NCBI GenBank assembly: GCA_033239525.1
Contig: BSYO01000003.1
Span: 29,505,540-29,569,539 of the forward strand
Origin: Nepenthes gracilis
Taxonomy: Eukaryota > Streptophyta > Magnoliopsida > Caryophyllales > Nepenthaceae
Reading direction: 5' to 3'
DNA: 64,000 bases
The translations under genes and the position numbers were made by a program. The notes below the pieces were generated by a model. That model was not told the DNA's origin. It was given only the letters and a program-made list of their open reading frames with translations, and did no database searches. Numbering within the stretch: position 1 is the stretch's first letter; the number at the start of each line of letters is the position of its first letter. This document shows, one piece after another, positions 52,716-64,000 of this stretch.

Positions 52716-54905
52716 TGTAAGGTACGAGTTTCAAAATATAATTTTGATTACGTTTAATTAAGAATAGGAAAGTTCTGAAGTTAAATGACGAATTTAGGTC
52801 AAAGTCAACTTTGGATTGGTTAAATTGGGTGGAGTGACTCATAATCGGTGCCTGACGCGCTCACCTACATGTTTTGGGTCGAGGGGCTGCGTCGAAGGAC
52901 CACCTAACTGGTGATCAAGCACATTTATGGCAGATTGCTTACACCTGATGCATGCGTAAAGGACACTCATATGCATATTTGGCAGATTGCCAATACTTGA
53001 TGTGCGCTTGAGGTGACACTCATTCGCTAAAGTGCTTTGCTGCAGTGTCTGATGTGCGCTTGACGGGCGTATTTGCGCTAGTCTTTTATATAAAGTCCCA
53101 TCCGGCTGATTTTTAGTTATTTCTATTAGATTTTTGAGAGTAGAGAGAGAAGGATAAGAGAAGAGAGAGGAGAGAGAAAAGGCTAGAGGAGGACATTTGA
53201 ATAAATTCAATGAAGATTTTGGTTATTTGGAGATAAGGCAAGAGCATTCTGAGCTCCTTTCTCTTATTGTTGATCCTTTTGATCTCTGTTGATATTTATT
53301 GTTTTAAATACTCATGCATGCTATATTTTTGTATCTGCCTAAAATATTTATTCATCACATGTATGTACGTTTTTATTTTTCTGTAATATTGTGCGAAATC
53401 ATGTCTTAATCTATACACATTGTATTGTTCAGTTGATTTTCTGCCCTACAACTTATGTATGTGCTAATGTCATATTTAAATGAATTTTGTATACTTTAAA
53501 TTCGTACATAATATTCTTGCAAGTTTAAAATCACTAAGTATATGTTTTCTTGTTTTGAAATATTATTTATTAAATTGTCCATGCATATTTGATATTTGAA
53601 AGGAGATGTTAGAATTATAGAATTTTACAGATTTTCTTTCGTAATTCTTGTTTAAACAGTCCACATGTTTGAAAACTTCATGATGTAGCTTTTTCACGGT
53701 TTAAAATTTGCATATTCAAGTCCGTATAGAATTTAGATACACTACATGACAAATATTTAAAGGAATTATGAAGAAAACTTACATTTTGAGAAAGGACTAA
53801 GGAAATTTTCTTTGAAATGAGAAAATGTAAGAGATTATTTGTATTTGTGTAGAATTTTTCCTTCATTTTGCACGAACCACTGTAAGAAATCAGTGATGAT
53901 ATTTTATGACATGTTTTAGTATATTATAGTGGTAATCGATATTTGAATCTATTATTTGCGAGGTGAAAGCAGCGTTCGGCCCCGTATATGGGGTTTTATG
54001 TATGAAGGTCCACTTACGGGTTTTGAATAGTTGTGTAAGACCTTTTGTTGTATGGAAACATGCATAACTTGAGTTTCGATTATTTGCTCATTGTGTCGAT
54101 GTGGCCCTACTGATCTTTGGTCCATTAGAATTAGTATAACTCGAGCATGTTTTTCATAGTGCATTGTAGATTAAGAATTGAAAAAAGGAATTTGAAACTT
54201 TTGCATGAATGTTAAAGAAATTGATGACCTTGTATTTCAATTTTGATTCGTTGTTCCTTCTAAGATATTTTAATGTAAATTGTATGTTTAATTATGAAAA
54301 ATTTATGTGCCTTTTGAAACAACCGGCTCACTCTTATTTTTATTTTTGTTATCCTCCTTTAGATTAGCGAGTTCGGATACATTTGGAGGTGGAGGAAGTT
54401 GGTGGAAAGGCTATTGAAGGAGATAGAATTAGGAGTCGGAAAAATTTTTGAGATTGCATATTGTCTCAAAATAGTAGCTTTGGGGTGTTTGTGTTATTCC
54501 AGTTAATGGTTGTGTATTATATCTAAAAGTTTATGATGTTTTTGTTAGTGATGTTGTTAGACTCTAGTTATTGTTTCAGTAATTTAGTCGAGTTATGATT
54601 TTTGAATATTCAGATACTGATAAGATGTTTGTCCTTACGAATTGTTTTGGATCAGGTTATTGTTGGTAATTGTAACCACTTGATGGCGTGGTATTTTGGG
54701 TTATATGATGTGATTCATGACTTTAATTCGGATTATTTGTTGACACATGGTAGTAGGGTTGCGCCTGATGTCGATGTTTTGGGATGTTTGGACTTTTGGC
54801 AGCTTTATTTCGAGCTTTGAGTTTTGAAATGGATCACTATAATAATATGATTAATTAAAATAAGAAGAAATAATTTTGTTACGGATTCGGGATTGGGACT
54901 CGACA
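52716..54905 (+). mobile_element. Solo LTR, about 2.19 kb
   Basis: Begins TGTAAGGTACGAG (compare TGTAAGGTCTGAG at 61781) and ends GGGATTGGGACTCGACA. The flanks are ATATA and ATATT, a 5-bp duplication with one change. Inside are a CG-rich upstream block (GCGCTC, CGCTTGA repeats), a TATA box TTTATATAAAG at about 53085 and a GA-rich leader (53140-53190). No internal coding region is adjacent, so the element was reduced by LTR-LTR recombination. It is probably Ty3/gypsy by size. It lies inside or beyond MBOAT intron 11. Confidence 0.7.
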
Positions 54906-54949
54906 ATATTAATGCCAGGTAGTGACAGTACTCATGATTGAAATATGAG

Positions 54950-55250
54950 GGTAAACAAAGTCTAATTCCCCATAAAATTTAAGATGTGAACCAATTTAAA
55001 TATTAGAATCCTTTCCTCTCAAGGATTGATGATTAACAAATGTGCCACAAGGCCTCAATGCCTCTCAATAGAGAGTGCCATCCATTATTTGAGTATATGA
55101 GAATACAACACTAATTTTCAAGAATTTGTAGAATAATTATAGGCATAGGATAATTATAGACATACATAGAATGAGTGTCAATCAAGTAATTCAAGCTAAA
55201 TCATATTTATAGTAATTACAATAAATGTGGGTAGTGAATATTCCACGACA
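54950..55250 (-). repeat. Copia-D1 3' LTR
   Basis: On the minus strand the LTR would start TGTCGTGGAATATTCAC at 55250, after an AAAGGGTTAA purine stretch, with a TATAAATATGA box about 40 bases on. The far end is not resolved. Confidence 0.5.
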
Positions 55251-57110
55251 TTAACCCTTTAAATTGATGTTGGTCCTTCAAGGAATATCAATTTACCTAC
55301 AAGAAATTGATGGCACTATCGGACTATGTTTTTAGTAAGCTCATTATTGATATGAAGACTTCTGGAAACATGCCGAAGAGTAATGATATGAGTATTCATA
55401 AGTTACCTAATATAATGACGATTTACCTCAATAGACTTATTCATATTAATCTGGATTAGTAGCAATCTGAATAGTATTGTTATTGTCTGTGCAAGTAACA
55501 TATGATATTTTAGACTTAGTGCAAGATTTAAAAAAAACTATCTTGCCTTTTACTCTTCTATGTTATGAGTCTCAGAGAAATACACTATCTAGTAATGGAA
55601 TGACTAGTATTTGGACACCTAGATCTGTCAGTGTTAATAAATGCAACAAGGCGAATTTGCGATTTAGTAGGAAAGAATAATCCATTGGTGGAGGATCCTT
55701 TTTAGATATTGATAATATGACATACAATTTAATAAATATGCCGTGGAGAGTGTATAAACTAACATATTGCCCTGCCCCGACAATATTAGGGCATGTAATA
55801 GTCAAGTAGTCCAAACTTTTGACTGTCAATACAGATTAGGGTCATGAAAAAGATCACTCTCCTTTATCAATACTTTACATTAACCTCCAAAGGAGTATTA
55901 ATTGAAGACAAATCTTTACGGTTAGCTAAAGTAATTAAATTCTAGGCATATTTTTTTTGTTGATTTAAGAATATAGTAGAAGAATTAGTATGGAGCTCCA
56001 ATCCTAAAAAAATACGTAGGAGGACCAATGTCTTTTGTCTAAAATGTTGCTTGTAGATTGCTCTTGAGTCAGCTAATCGACCTAAGATCTAGTCTAGTGA
56101 TGACAATTTCATGGACATAAACAAAGCAACAATACTAGTGGATTTCTTGCATAAAAAGAGAGGAGTAATATTGGGTTTGTCTAAATAAGAAGCAAAGCAA
56201 AGTTAGTTGAAACTTGTTTCAAACCATAAAGAGACTTGGTTAATCTATACACACTAGACGGGAGAGATGAGATAAAGCCAGGTGGAGGTTTCATGTAAAT
56301 ATTCTCCTCAAGATCCCCATAAAGAAATGCATCTTTACATTCTCTTGGAGTGGCTAACCTTGAGAAGCAATAATGAAAATTGTGGTTCGCACTACAATCA
56401 TTTTAGCAATTGGAGCAAATTTCTCCTCATTGTCTACCCTATACTATTTCCTGTTACCTTGAGCAACCAACCGAGCCTTATAATAACCTAAGTTTCTATA
56501 TGAGCAGAGTTTAAGAGGGTAAAACCTATTTACAACTAATAGCTCTAGCATCAGATGGGCATTAAACATTGTCCCATGTATGGGTTTCAGAAGGGGTTTA
56601 AGTTCTTCATCGATTGTTTTCCTCAAATACTCATCTTTAACATCCTCGTAATAACATGGTGGAATTAGAATTAATGACAAAGTGGCATTATGAGATGAAT
56701 CATAAAAATTATACAGATCAAAAGGACGAACGATTCTTGTAGATTGTTTAGGAACACCTCTGGGAGGAAATCAAGACCTGGTGAAATTGTTGTAACACCC
56801 TTTGATTTGCAAGCTCTAAAGGATATGCAAGAGTAGTTGTATCTGCGAATGTAGAGGCTCATCAATAGGCATCATAGGTGTTCATGTGGCATACACCCAT
56901 CCAGGTTTGAAATGCTTACGAGAAAGGTTTAGGGTTTCAAAGGTAAGAAGAATATTAAGTTTAGGGGATGACATAACGTGTAGTGAAGAGGTGTTGATCT
57001 TCAAAGAATAGATCATTACAAGAAATGCGAAAACTATGAGAACGTAAATCATGGTAGGCATTGACATGTTTACATAAAGGCTCTTGCCTTTGAATCAAGT
57101 GTACCACCCT
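55251..57110 (-). pseudogene. Copia-D1 pol fragments
   Basis: Minus-strand copia text. 55572-55829 is the RNase H start (YLTITCPNIVGAGQYVS, LHGIFIK). 56444-56680 is the RT start, ending YKARLVAQGNRK. 56671-57067 is the linker and integrase tail (around SPKLNILLTFETLNLSRK and PGWVYAT). Many stops; the reading frame changes between fragments. Confidence 0.7.
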
Positions 57111-57119
57111 TTATTTAGA

Positions 57120-60100
57120 AAACAACAAAAATATTAAAAAAAAAAATATTGCTTAGATTCGTAAGGGTTGCTAATTTTTAAATAAATTTGCTAAGAAGAA
57201 ATTGATGATGTTAAGTCATGGCTTTGATAAGCGCATCGATGATATAAAAATTGTTGGAAACATGCGACAGATTAATGACACGAGTATTCATGACTATAAG
57301 AATATAATGGTAATTGATCTCAGTATGCTTAGCTCTTTTATGATGAATAGGGTTCGTAGAATTTGAATGGCTTTGGTATTATCAGCAGTGTTGTTAAAGG
57401 CATAGGGCACATTAATGCGCAAATGATTTATGGGACTCAGGTGTAAGTTGCAAGGCATAGTCACATTCCTGATAAAAGTAAGGTGCCAATTTATGATATA
57501 TATATATATGTGTGTGATCTTATAATGAATTCTCATTGCTAAAACTAATAATGGAATAGAAACACCAAAACATTTTTGTGACAATAATTATAAATTCATA
57601 ATTCAACTGGCAATATAAAAGATAGCAAATAACAAATATAACTCACCATAAATTGCCAAGAACAATAATTTTTATTAGCAAATTTGAAGTATCGTTCCTG
57701 AAATGCTAACAGCATGACTAATATTTATCAAAACCATCAAACAAAAGTTCATATATTCTCCTTCGTTACCTTGCCAGCCTTAATTAGTTCATCTTTACTT
57801 CTCTATAAATTAGAATCTTCATTATTTATAAACTCTAATGGTGTAGTCCCACAGTCACCTAATGTACGAGATTCACACTATTTATAAATTGTGTGATGTA
57901 TAGCTTGATTTGCTATAACACTTTAATTATCGAACTCTTTAATCAAAAAATTATTCTCAAATACGAGTTCATTATTCTCATCATGGTCTCCATCGATTCT
58001 TCTAATTAGTCACCAATTACTTTTTATCAATCCTAATTGTACAAATTCCAATTTAATATTATAAGTAAAAATTAAATGTAATGGTTACTTTAAAATGAAA
58101 TAATTATTTTGAAAAAAACCATATGGCACTCAAGGCGCAAGCCTTGAGCATCAAAAAAGGCACATGCCTTAGAGCATAGACGATGACTGTTGGAATGAGC
58201 CTCATTTTGGCAGGTTGAGGCACAACGAAGGCACGTCTCTAACAACACTAATTGTCAGCATGTAGAGGATTGGGAGAATGCTAAATGAAGCTAAGTTTTG
58301 CAAGTAGTGTGTTAAGCCACATAGTTTTAAAGCTAGCTATCGACATTTCACAGTATTTAGACTTAATAGAAGATTTGGTGACGTGATCTTGTATTTGCTC
58401 TTTCATGATATTAAAAAGTCTCCCAAAAACATATGCCAATCTGTAACTAATCAATGAGTCTATGGGCAATTGGCTTAATTAGAATCACTAAAAGCAACAG
58501 GGCAAATCGGAGATCCAGTAGGAAAGAACAATCAACGAGTGAAGATCCTTTGAGATATAGAATAATACATTGAACAACTGCCAAATGAAGGTGCCATGGA
58601 GAGTGCATAGATTGACTAACTTGTTGTGCCAAAATTATTAGTAGCGTGATAGTCAAGTGTTTTCAACTTGTTACTAATTGTCGAAATAGGGTAGGATCAT
58701 GGAGAATGTCCCCCTCCCCACAGTGTTACTTCACATTAACCTCCAAAGGAGTATCTATTGAATATGAATCTTAAAGGCCAATTAAGGTAATTTAATTTAG
58801 AGCTAATATTTGTTGATTTTAGAATATACTTGAAGGGTTAGTGTTGAGGTCCAATCCTAGAATATACGTTAGAATACAAATGTCTTTCATATGAAATGAC
58901 ATTTGGAGATGTTGCTGAAGCTTGGTAGTCAACCTTGGATTTGTTCCCATTTTGACCTTGTCTTTGACATAAATAAGTAAGAGCGTAATAATGGAGAGAC
59001 TTTTACATAAAAATACATAGGGGTCATATTCTCTTTGATTAAAGGGGAACAACAATAGAATGCAATAGAACATACCAAGCCATGCCTGACAAGGTTTGCT
59101 TCAAATTGTAAAGATTTTTAGTCAGCCCAGACACATTAGATAAGCGTTGAGAGCAAGTCAGATGGGGGGGGGGTTATATAAATTTTTTCTTAGGATCTTT
59201 TTGAAGAAATACATTCATAACATCCATTAAATATAGTTGCCATCCCTTAGAAACAACAACAGCATGTATCATTTGCCTTTGTCATTTTCGCCCCTAGAGC
59301 AAATGTTTCCTTGTGGTTGACTTCATAATCTGGCATTTTAGCAAGAGCAACTAACCGAGGCTTATAACTATCTAGGCCTCCATTAGACTATAGTTTAATG
59401 GCATGAATTATTTTGCAGACAATAACTCGAACATTAGGTGGGCAAGGAACAAAATCCTATGTATGAATTTCTTGAGAAGCCCAAATTTTCTAATGCATTG
59501 TGTTTGCTAACACTCATCTTCTTCGACCTCATATTGAAATGGTTGAATAGCAATGGAAGATGAAGTAGCATTAATAGATGTATGCAGAAAACCATTTAGA
59601 TCATGACGAAATATTCTTGTAAATTGTCGAGGAGCACTGTCAAGTTGCATAATTTCATTCGGGAGAAATTATTGCAACAATCTCAAGTTGCAGCACAAGC
59701 TTGTTGGTAGGGCAATGTTAGAGGCACATACCGCCTTAGGAAGGGGCATTGTTGGTTGTCATTGTGGATACACCAATCCATGTTTGAACCTCCTAGGAGA
59801 ATGAGTTAAGATTTCAAGGCTATAAAGGATTGGTGATTCAGGTGGTTACTCAACACGTGAAGGAAAGAAGTGTAGATAAAGCCTCAAACGAAAGATTAGA
59901 GGTCACAAATGACTCAAGTAACAACATGCGAACACCATCTAAAAGATGCTTTTTTTTGGTTCGACCAAGCCATTTTGTTGAGGTGCATAGGAACAAAAAC
60001 ATTAAGAGACAACCCACCCATTTTTGTTGTAGGAAGTGATGAAGTTATGGCATATATATTCCCTTGAGAAATTAAGACAACAACACTTAATACATGTGGA

Positions 60101-60440
60101 AAATTAAATCTCAATACATGCCACAAAAGGTCTTAAAAGTGTTGACTACCATAGATTTTGATATGAGAAAATGAACCCATGTCTACGGATTGTAATCATT
60201 AATGAAGGTTACAAAGTACTTATTTTGAGCATGAGTGATAATAGATATGATACCCTAAACCTCACTTTGTACAATATTAGAGCTTTTTGTAGCATGACCA
60301 TGGGACGAAAAGGGAAGACACCTAATTTACATGAAGAGATATCAACTGATAGATGATAGGTAGAACTTTGTTCTTTGTTTCACAATAAACTAGAGTTCAA
60401 TAAATGGAACAAACAATAGAATTAGAATGATCCAAATGTT
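57120..60440 (-). pseudogene. Copia-D2 pol fragments, second copy of the same family
   Basis: A second minus-strand copy. 57200-57386 and 58260-58470 are RNase H, joined across the miniature element. 58447-58656 reads VSQSMHSPWHLHLAVVQCII. 58819-59073 is the RT end (LLLIYVKDKV at the YVDD position, FHMKDICILTYILGLDL). 59230-59650 is the RT start. 59940-60000 has APQQNGLVEPKKKH, the end of the integrase core. 60120-60200 has FINDY, the DDY block with Asp changed to Asn. No LTR identified. Confidence 0.7.
57387..58250. mobile_element. 864-bp Mutator-type miniature element in copia-D2
   Basis: The ends AGTGTTGTTA and TAACAACACT are inverted repeats, with a few more matching bases inward. The flanks ATTATCAGC (57378-57386) and ATTGTCAGC (58251-58259) form a 9-bp target duplication with one change, the length typical of Mutator-like elements. 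The paralogous site in copia-D1 (near 55480, TTATTGTCTGTG) is empty. The interior has GGCGCAAGCC-type palindromes near 58130. No coding capacity. Confidence 0.75.
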
Positions 60441-60779
60441 TGTACCTTATGACAGCCTTATTATTAATAGTCGCATAAGTTAGGTAAAGAACTGGAAATA
60501 AAGAATTGGAAATGAAAAACTGTTGTGAAAACAATCTGTTAACATTAGGCTCCTTTGTGTATCTTCCTTAACATTTGATTTTGTACGAGACAATGATCAT
60601 GAGATAAATGAAAATCACAATTGTTGTCAATTTATTGGTCTACGGAAATATGAATAGTAGAAAGACTAGGTGATATGAAAACATCTTTGACACTTAGTAG
60701 ATCAATTATTATCACCATTACTTGTAATTGGTATCTAATTATTATCAACAATCTTAATATGAGATTAGCCGTGATACTT
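60441..60779. other. Spacer between copia-D2 and copia-E
   Basis: Probably the gag-pre-integrase part of copia-D2 in unrecognisable form, running into the LTR of copia-E. No domain seen. Confidence 0.4.
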
Positions 60780-61012
60780 AATAATATTTCTTAGAGTCTT
60801 TGGGGAACTACTCCTTTGATCGGATGCACTTGAATCCGGTCAAGGTTATGATGGTTTAGTATCATTACCTTGAAGCCTTAAAGCTGAATATAGTGAAATC
60901 ACTTTATCTTGTGCTCGTGGACTTTGTTCTTATTCCTAGAGTGATTCACATAGAGACATTGTCTTATATGTGTTTGAAATCTTGCCTTAATTGTGCTGTT
61001 ACAAACAACAAA
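60780..61012 (+). repeat. Copia-E 5' LTR, partial
   Basis: The stretch CTTGTGCTCGTGGAC...CTGTTACAAACAACAA resembles the end of a common plant copia LTR and is followed directly by a primer site and gag. The left border is uncertain. Confidence 0.5.
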
Positions 61013-61013
61013 T

Positions 61014-61026
61014 TCGTATCAGGGTC
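61014..61026 (+). other. Copia-E primer-binding site, mutated
   Basis: TCGTATCAGGGTC stands where TGGTATCAGAGC is expected between LTR and gag. It has several changes. Confidence 0.5.
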
Positions 61027-61780
61027 CCCATTCAAAAATAGCGTCAAGGATTTCAAATGCAAAGTTCGAGTTGGAAAAGTTCAATGGCAAGAACAACTTC
61101 AATTTGTAGCAAATCAAAGTTTATGATCTGCTTGTTCAACAATGACTCCACAAAGTCCTAATGGGAAGAACGACCAATGCATCCACTTCCGACGAGGATT
61201 GAGGGGTTTTTTATCTTAGTGCTATGAGTACAATTCAAATATGCCTAGCTGACGACATTCTCTAAATCGTTGCTAAGGAGAAGTCGACCGAGAATTTGTG
61301 AGCCAAAGTGGTCACAAACTGACTTTATTTGAAGTTGCAACTTTTCATAGTTGAAATGAAGATATGCTAGTCCATGAACACTTAAAACAATTTCGACAAA
61401 CTTCTATGTCAACTGTTGAACATTGAAGCTAAAGAAGTTTTGTTGCGTTTATGTTCTCTACTGTCATCTTATTATTATCTTATAACTACACTAACCTATA
61501 ACAAAAAGGCCATAGTTTTCGATGACATGACTATGACTTTGCTATTTGAAGAAATTGTTTGAAAGCCAGTTCCAGACAGCCAAGCTGTGGGCCTTGAAGC
61601 AAGGATAGGTCTATTGTTCTTCTAGAAAATCAGAATTATTTGAAGTCCAAATCAAGAAATAGTATGTTCGTAAATTTAATTACTGTAAGAAGCCGAGCCA
61701 TATCTAGTAGGATTGTTAGAAACTTAAAGCAGAAATTTAACAAGGCGGCCAGTTTGAAATTGTTGGTTTTGCTAAGAGAT
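61027..61780 (+). pseudogene. Copia-E gag
   Basis: In one frame the text reads GKNNFNL followed by a TAG where Trp is expected, then QIKVYDLLVQQ, HKVLMGRTTNASTSDEDW and STIQICLADDIL; further on come LLCQLLNIEAKEVLLRLCSL and TLTYNKKAIVFDDMTMTLL. This is the UBN2-type gag of a copia lineage. A zinc knuckle (YCKKPSHI..DC) lies near 61685 with its first Cys lost. Several TGG-to-TAG type stops. Confidence 0.75.
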
Positions 61781-62480
61781 TGTAAGGTCTGAGTTTTTAC
61801 AATTGTGATAATCATTATTAATTAAGTTAATATAATCGAAATTGAGGTCAAAGAATATGAAAAATTGGGTCAAATCGTCAAATTTGGACATGTATGGTTC
61901 GTGTGCTGGACATAGGCCTCAGATACGCCCAAGGCGCAAAAAACAGAATCTATGCGCCTGAAGCACGCTCGAATGACTCTTGAGTTTGAATTCCAAAGTT
62001 TCCGCCCGAGAGAAGCATGAGGCACACTTGAGCGAGAATTCTAGAAGGGTCATGCCTAGGCAGTGCTTGAGCGCTGAATGTCGAATCGCAGCGCTCAATG
62101 CACGCTCAACCCGTACTCAAGCGTTGGGCGGGTATAAAAATGCCCGAGGGATAAGATTTCGGTCATTTTAGTGGTGCCAAGCAAATAAGAGAGAAAGTTG
62201 GGGAGAAGAGAGAGAAGGCTTCCATATCTCATGTTAGGATAATCAAAGTAAGGATTTGGGTAAATCAGGTCGAGACAAGTGTACTCTAAGCTCCCTATTT
62301 CTTTTTTTGTTATTTATTATTGTTTTTGTAATATTCCGGATCCCTGTTCAGATTATTTTAATTTTAATTGTGATTTTGAGTAATTTGTATATGGCAAAAA
62401 ATTAAATAAATATTGTGAAATTCTCAAGAATATTTAGATCAGTTGGGCTAGCACCGGTGGTGCGCTCGTGCTGTTACCCG
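61781..62480 (+). repeat. LTR fragment, same family as the solo LTR at 52716
   Basis: Starts TGTAAGGTCTGAG. Contains the CG-rich block (GCGCCTGAAGCACGCTC), a TATA box GGTATAAAAATG at about 62132 and a GA-rich leader (62190-62222), all in the same order as in the solo LTR. It cuts directly into copia-E gag. The 3' half is missing. Confidence 0.65.
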
Positions 62481-62960
62481 AGTATCGATGTGGATTATGA
62501 ACTAAAAGAAAAAGGAAATTAAAAAAAAATAAAAATAATAATAATAAAAGAAAAAGAATTAGAGAAGGGGATCGGGGAGAGAGAAAAGAAAGGAGGATGA
62601 GAGGAGAAGTGAGAGGGCCGGTGCGGGGCCATCTCTGTTGCCGAAGGTGCCAACGCCGGGAATGGAAGCTGGCGAAGCCCTCTCTGTGATACTACTCTCG
62701 ATTTTGTGTGCCGATGTGAGTAGAGGAGGGAATCACGTACAGAAGCAAACGGCCGCCGCCGTTGCCGGAGGAAATGGATGAAATCGAGGCAAATAAATCA
62801 TTTCCTTCTCATTGTGGATGCTGATTTCGGGGTTTCATGTATCGATCTTGGGAGAAATTGGCCGATTCGTGGGAAATTGGGTGGATGAGGTGTGGTAGTG
62901 AGGGAAAGCCGTTGCCAGCTTTCATGCGCTGCCATTTGCTGCCATGCTGTCACCAGGTTG
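62481..62960 (+). other. Unrecognised GC-rich insert
   Basis: After an A-rich stretch (62510-62560) comes GA-rich, then GC-rich sequence with GCCGCCGCCGTTGCCG. It looks like a plant 5' UTR or LTR leader. The short frame 62837-63058 starts here, but its end is copia text. Confidence 0.35.
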
Positions 62961-64000
62961 CTGCCACCATGGTCAAATTCATGTTGTGGTACCCAAAACC
63001 GGCAAACCCCACTTTATTATATCCAAAGATGTCAAATTTTATGAAACTTCAGTGCTGAAATCTACTACTGGGACAGAAAATCAGCATGTACAGTTTTAAG
63101 TAGAGGATACATTTGCTGCTGGACAGATTCATAATAATGATGAATCTCTCCCGTAGCAATTTTAGAAGGAGATGACTATTTCTGGGCAGCCTGCAGGCTT
63201 GGGAGGCAAATCTAAATTTCCAGATTCAAATTTGCTGCATGACTGCAATGAAGATGATTTGCAAACATAGAAAAAATGGAGGTCACAACAGATGCACTAG
63301 TAAAAGCAAATCCTGAACACGGTTGCCTATACCATGTTGGCCGAACATGGAGAACCAAGGAACTTCAAAGAAGACATGATTGTTTCGGAATCTGACAAGT
63401 GGGTGCATGCAATGCGCGATGAAATGCAATCTTTCTGCAAAAACAAGACATGGGGTCTTGTTAAATTACCGAAAGGTAAACAGGTTGTAAGTTGGTGTTT
63501 GAAAGAAAAATTGATGACACCTATAGGCTCAGCTTGTTGCTATGTGCTGCAACTAAAGGGAAGGTACCGATTTCTCCAAAACTTATTCTCTCGTAGCAAG
63601 ACATACATTCATACACTCTTGGCTTTGGTTGTTTTGTGTAAAACTGAGTTCTTATATGGAGAGCTCGAAGAGATCTACATAGTTCAGCCCCAGGGGTTCA
63701 TATCTAAAGGAAAAGAAGAGCTATGTGTAGATTAAAGAAGTTCCTCTACAGTACAAATGCTATGATTTGTTCATGGGTAAGAATGGGTTCTTTCAATGTG
63801 AGTATGGTTGGTGCGTATGCTTTCAAAAATTTCGTGATGGTTAATTATTTAATTTATAATTTATATTAATGACATGTTAATTGTGGCTAAAAATATTTTC
63901 AATGCTAATTATTTGAAAATGCAATTAAACAAATAATTTAAAGTGAAAGATCTTGGTTGACTAAGAAAATCTTGGGGATGGAAGTCCGAAAGCATAGAGT
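62961..64000 (+). pseudogene. Copia-F integrase tail and reverse transcriptase, runs off the window
   Basis: Begins with integrase-tail text (ISKDVKFYETS-like, near 63025). The frame 63334-63735 gives EPRNFKEDMIVSESDKWVHA, MRDEMQSFCKNKTWGLVKLPK and GELEEIYIVQPQGF, the RT N-terminal half. The catalytic region at about 63866 reads YINDMLIV where YVDDMLI is expected, so a catalytic Asp is lost. FKVKDLG follows near 63940. The segment between KEKLMT and FLYGELEE is shorter and partly scrambled. Truncated by the window edge. Confidence 0.8.

Overview
The window looks like nuclear DNA of a flowering plant. It is AT-rich, with one spliced plant gene carrying GT..AG introns, several generations of Ty1/copia and Ty3/gypsy retrotransposons, miniature transposons, and an old endogenous pararetrovirus. 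I see no bacterial-style operons, rRNA, tRNA or CRISPR arrays. The species cannot be told from the sequence. Large TE-filled introns and florendovirus-like insertions fit a woody or early-diverging angiosperm, but that is inference.

Layout. 1-8.8 kb is decayed intergenic DNA with simple repeats and LTR-like remnants. 8.84-9.35 kb is a GC-rich block with inverted TTGAC (W-box) pairs. 9.35-20.6 kb is an endogenous pararetrovirus (Caulimoviridae, florendovirus-like) in two head-to-tail components. Component A carries the movement protein, a module shared with B, and a long open frame of unknown function. A promoter/polyA region and a duplicated leader with the tRNA-Met primer site follow. Component B carries capsid, zinc knuckle, protease, reverse transcriptase and RNase H, then a short ORF with an F-box-like motif. 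20.9-22.9 kb is a gag-only, short-LTR retroelement with a 455-codon chimeric ORF. 23.0-23.6 kb holds a fold-back and an ATT-rich tract.

From 23.77 kb rightwards runs a plant MBOAT-family gene (GUP1/HHAT-like). I could place 11 exons at 23767-52159, together 327 codons. Intron 2 is about 15.9 kb and holds a three-level nest: a minus-strand gypsy (A) is split by a plus-strand copia (B, TSD AACCT), which is split by a plus-strand gypsy (C). Introns 4 and 6 (4.4 and 5.0 kb) hold LTR-like, SINE-like and MITE sequences. The exons expected to carry the catalytic MBOAT histidine are not in the window.

Right of exon 11 there is a 2.19 kb solo LTR and two diverged minus-strand copia copies (D1, D2). 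D2 is split by an 864-bp Mutator-type miniature element with a 9-bp duplication. A plus-strand copia LTR/gag (E), another LTR fragment and a plus-strand copia pol (F) running off the edge follow. Nearly all TE and viral frames carry stops, frameshifts or lost catalytic residues. The MBOAT gene is the only host gene recognised.

Most likely novelty: the two-component pararetrovirus with complementary gene content and an F-box-like ORF directly behind RNase H.
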